Positions 60,173-64,000 of a DNA stretch of 64,000 nucleotides are shown piece after piece. The position numbers and the translations under genes are program-made. Origin of the DNA: Burhinus oedicnemus. Its lineage: Eukaryota; Chordata; Aves; Charadriiformes; Burhinidae. The stretch lies in assembly GCA_008921705.1 (NCBI GenBank), contig VFFE01007859.1:2718266-2782265 (forward strand), given 5' to 3'. Every line of letters begins with the position of its first letter. Positions within the stretch are counted from its first letter, which is position 1. The notes under the pieces are model-generated. The model was not told where the DNA came from, ran no database searches, and was given only the letters and a program-made list of their open reading frames with translations.

Positions 60173-60720
60173 TAGATAGAAGCTATGGGGAATATTAGAC
60201 ACCTATTCATGTTTTTGGAGCAGGCTTGAGAAGCTACATATTTGGCAAGCTTCAGGGTAATTTGAGAAGAAGAAATCACACAATGTTATCTTGTTCCTTC
60301 CCTTTTCTGCTTTTATACAATCCAGGAGATAAGGTTCTTTTTACCAATTGAAGCTACCATTATTCCAAATGTAGTTAGTGGGGTTTTTTTAAAACAAACT
60401 TGTAGCCTTTTATTCCATTTTTCCCCATTTCATGCTAGTAATATTTATGTGTGAGCTTCTAAACTGAGCATAGCTTTAATTTATATATTCATTTTGGAAA
60501 GCAGAATACCTTGTTTACATCAAATAAAACGCATCTATGTAAGACTAGAAAATTAGACATTGCACAGCAGGTCTTTATCAGTAACCTAGTTCTAAAATAT
60601 CTTAATCAGAAATTGCCTTTGGATATGTGGATATTTCTCTAGCATTATACAGTCGTGGAAAAAATACTTAAGTGGTGCTGGGAGCAGACCAGAGTTTGAG
60701 ACTCTTCTGTCCTAAACCTC

Positions 60721-60785
60721 TGTTTCCTCCTTGCTCCAGGCATGTATGACAGGGAAAATGGTTAATGTTTGATACAATAAATTTG
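60721..60785 (+). repeat. Copy 1 of a 65-bp dispersed repeat
   Basis: This stretch matches 62332-62396 at 59 of 65 positions with no gaps. It begins 'tgtttcctccttgctccagg' and ends 'gatacaataaatttg', which contains AATAAA. Flanking similarity falls off quickly on both sides. The family is unknown to me. Confidence 0.85.
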
Positions 60786-62331
60786 TGTAATACATTAAAT
60801 TTAAATGGCACATTAAAATAATTCTCTAACCACTAGATAGAGAACCATACTTGTCTTAGTCCCAGTGAATCTTGCATTGTTTGATTGAGTATCTTTCAAC
60901 AAGAAAGATGGAGAATACTAAACTAGCCAGGAGTTTGTGATTATGGCCCTCATTTAGGCAGTGTGAGTTATGGTTTTGCTTTTCCTCAGGCTTGCAGGGA
61001 GATATGAACTTGTGGCCCCAGCACCATCCCTAATCAATTATTGTAACATTTTATCACAATTAAATATTTATAGGATTTACATGATACTGCAGTCAGTGTT
61101 GTCTTACTGCTGCTAGTCCACAACCAGACATGAACACTACATTTCCATATAAGAAGTTATACACATACTTACACAGCTATATTTATATGAATGTGTATAT
61201 GTGTGTAGAGTTATGCAATACGATCGTGATAATAGATTTTGCCTTATTTTCTACATCATTGTGTTTGTAACTATGATTTTACTCAACATTTTTTGAACAA
61301 CTGCTAAGTATTAAACAAAAATTGTTGGTACTCTGATCACAATAACATAAGGATCTTCTCACTGGAATGAAAAATAACTTAGACAGGGGAAAGATATATA
61401 AAAACTCAAAAGATTTATTTCACTTGATGTCAGTTTGACTGTATCAGCAGTTAATTTTCTCTGAAAGAAACTTACGCTTTCTATTTTCTATGTCCCTTTA
61501 AAGTCCTTCACATTACCTTTAGCTTTGATTAACCCAAATTGTTATATCCTATGTGTGTTTTTTGCCTCCTTGTCTCTCGTTCCTTTTCCCTAAAGATAGA
61601 TAACTAACATAAGATTAATTCTAATACAGACTGAAAACATTAACAGCCTTATTGGGCTTTTACATTAAAAAGAAAAAACTTTAAAATAAGTTTTTAACAC
61701 AGAGAACAATGCAATAATGCATTCCAATATGCATCATTTGCTTATTCAAACTATTTCTAAGACATTACTTACAAAAACATCTTTATTGTTTTAATGTGAA
61801 GAAGTAATCTTCTACGTTGATAAACAGTTAAAAGTCAGTGCACACTAAGAAATCCAGGGATAAAATTACATAAAGAAGGTCCTTTTTGTTTCTGCATGTG
61901 AATATCTTTTCTGTCTAGGAACATTGGGAAGTCTGAAAGGAACATAAATCTTAATTCAAATCTTTCTTGCTTTTCCCATTTTTTCCTCAAAAATCTTATA
62001 TTGAAATGCTCATCTATGTTCACTTCTCTTAGTGAATCCTCTAAGACTGTAAACTTTTCCTAAAGGTCCAATACATTTCTGTCTACCCCATAAATCACAA
62101 CTCCCTTGTAATGAGTTAGTGTTATAATGAAGACTCACTGGCAATGCCGTGTATTTTAATAGACAAATTACTCTAAATTAAGCTCTAACCATCTGTTCCA
62201 TTTTCATTTATGACTCTAAAAAGAACATACTTTAAAATTATATCATTTAAAAATAATGTAAATGAGTGAAGTCTGCAGTAAGGCTTCTGCATATTTGTTC
62301 ATTCAATGTAGCATACTTATGGTAACAGTGA
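60786..62331. other. AT-rich spacer between the two 65-bp copies
   Basis: No gene was seen. Near 61149-61210 CA/TA-rich words on the left and TG/TA-rich words on the right form a loose inverted repeat. Confidence 0.5.
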
Positions 62332-62396
62332 TGTTTCTTCCTTGCTCCAGGCATGTATGAAGGAGAAAGTGGTTAATGCTTGATACAATAAATTTG
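62332..62396 (+). repeat. Copy 2 of a 65-bp dispersed repeat
   Basis: It is in the same orientation as copy 1, with six substitutions (at positions 7, 30, 31, 33, 38 and 48 of the unit) and no indels. It also contains AATAAA at its 3' end. Confidence 0.85.
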
Positions 62397-63289
62397 CAGT
62401 TATTATGAAGCATTAAGTATGTCAAAAAAGATATTTTGTTCCTAGAGAGTTACACTGAATGTAAATCTCTGTGTTGGAGCATCCTGATGGGATACCTGGA
62501 GGCAAAGCTTTAGCTAATTCTACAACTTGTAGGGGGTTAAGGATATCAGAGACATTAAATGCTGACAACTGTAGTTTTAATATGCTGGGGAAATGGAGCT
62601 ATTCCATATCACTTTCTGTATTTGTTAACAGTTATGCCACCACCAGGGATCTCACTAGGACTTATACGGAAAGAACATGCTGATAGCTATTTAGAGGGAA
62701 AACAGTAATTTTTTTTTCTCCTGCAGACTCATTCCGTAGTAAATTGTGGTACAGATTGATAGAGCAGCAAGGAAGAGAATAGAAAAGACATGGTGTTCTT
62801 AAAGGATGCAACTGAAAGTCCAAGCAAATCTCTTTTCCTCCCATTGCCTCTCTGCTCTGTCTGCGTCTTCCATGTTTTAAAAATATTGCATCAAATACTT
62901 ATATTGATTTCATAAGTGGGATAACTTCATTGTTGCTGATTTTGACTTCAAAATAAGCATCAGCAGTCTAAGACTATTCATCTCTGACTTCGTGTCAGAG
63001 ACTGTTGCATGCTGTAATGACTGCTGCGATGAGTGTTGCATTTGATTGGGAAGCCATCTGTGGAAGTGGCTGATAGAAGTATTACTTGCCACGCAGAGAC
63101 ACCTCTTGTCCTGCAAGATTAGGCAGGTTTCCGATCTTACTGAAACATAAACCAGGACCAGCTGAAACTAAGAACTAAACTGACTTGCAGTTTGTCACCA
63201 TATTAATCTAAAAGATGGCATCAGTCTCACCAGTTTGCAGTTTAAAATGTAGCAATTTCGCCTGGGCTAAATAATCAGGCTGCCTCTAG
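62397..63289. other. Unique non-coding block
   Basis: No gene or element was recognised. Open frames are at most 70 codons. Confidence 0.5.
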
Positions 63290-63600
63290 AGACAGTGAGA
63301 CAGGGTTGTTTCTTCTCTGTGTTTTTAAACAGGATGAATTTCCTTTTGGAAGTGTCACTGCCTACAGAGACAGCCCGTTTGACTGAGGCAGGCCAGATGC
63401 TACGCTGTTATCTGAAGTTAGACAAGAAGAACGCCAAAGTTAGCATTTACTCACAGCACTCCATTTAACGTCTCCTTTTCAATCATTTATAGAATGACAT
63501 CAATGATTATAAAGGGAACATCTGCTGATGGCTTTAGGAGGTATTAAGTTTGGAATGACTAATTTAGTCATATAATTAACAGAAATATGGTTTGTTTGGC
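63290..63600. other. Candidate conserved non-coding element
   Basis: CpG-retaining sequence (63379-63472) leads into homeodomain-like words (aatcattta, tgattataaa) and a 15-bp palindrome at 63556-63570. The texture resembles known vertebrate enhancers; no alignment was possible. Confidence 0.22.
63556..63570. promoter_or_regulatory. 15-bp palindrome TGACTAA-T-TTAGTCA
   Basis: Perfect 7-bp arms surround one central base. Each arm resembles an extended AP-1 half-site (TGAC/GTCA). Binding is inferred only from the look of the site. Confidence 0.35.
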
Positions 63601-64000
63601 AGAATAGGAAAAACACACTATAGAGATACTGATGATAATTGTGAAGGGCAGTAATAGAAATCAAAATGTATCACTTTAGTGTATTACATGTCTGAGTCTG
63701 TCATTCCAAAGTAAGTGCCTCTTAAAACCAGATGCTCCCTCTGCAATATTTGATGTGTATTTATAATGGATGGACAAAGGAGATATTACATCTTTTGTTG
63801 TCACTAAGCACCAAGGTCAAATTTGGTAAGTAAGCAATGGTTTCAGAGTTTTAATTATATACAAAATAATTCTCTTTAATTCCTGCAGAAATGTGTCTGC
63901 CTTTGGGGGATTTTCTAGAAGGCAGCATTTTAAAATTGGCCATCTTTTTTCATGTGTAAGCAGAAATAAATTTAAAGTATGTTTTATTTTTAATCTTGTA
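63601..64000. other. Unique non-coding end of window
   Basis: Nothing recognisable was seen. Confidence 0.5.

Overview
The window looks like ordinary non-coding DNA from a bird nuclear genome: intergenic or deep intronic, AT-rich and low in CpG. The main evidence is the repeat content. There are six CR1 LINE insertions with the typical avian 3' ends (short tandem ATTCTATG or ATTCTGTG-type octamers), and one isolated LTR of an avian endogenous retrovirus type. I cannot tell the order or species. I found no complete host gene, no tRNA, rRNA or snRNA gene, no CRISPR array and no prokaryote-style operon. I did not find a new biological system here.

Layout. A 2.6 kb 5'-truncated CR1 (+) lies at 1.5-4.1 kb and a 1.0 kb CR1 (-) of another subfamily at 5.06-6.07 kb. 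An old, decayed CR1 tail (+) lies at 8.2-8.7 kb. From 8.7 to 42.5 kb the sequence is mostly unique, with scattered weak matches to very old amniote repeats (MIR-like and CR1/L3-like), a purine microsatellite, a strong G-quadruplex motif at 27.8 kb and a small CpG-preserving cluster at 30.9-31.1 kb. At 42.5-43.7 kb there is an unusual CR1 that keeps part of the ORF1 esterase region but has lost almost all of ORF2. The lone LTR (-) lies at 47.2-47.85 kb. A fairly well preserved CR1 reverse-transcriptase fragment (+) with a long open frame lies at 48.7-49.8 kb, followed by a CR1 tail (-) at 50.1-50.7 kb.

The last 13 kb holds an 18-bp tandem repeat (51.3 kb), an A-rich stretch that turns T-rich near 53.6 kb, and an unrecognised 210-codon open frame on the minus strand (55.4-56.0 kb). 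It also holds a sharply bounded GC-rich but CpG-poor block (57.5-57.9 kb), two 65-bp sequences about 91% identical and 1.6 kb apart (60.7 and 62.3 kb), and an AT-only 24-bp palindrome (60.15 kb).

No genes in the window work together. The only recognisable protein-coding material is decayed retrotransposon sequence (endonuclease, reverse transcriptase, ORF1 esterase). Several unique stretches (about 9.7-10.25, 35.5-36.1, 58.4-58.6 and 63.3-63.6 kb) have the look of conserved non-coding elements, but that is an impression only and needs an alignment to test.
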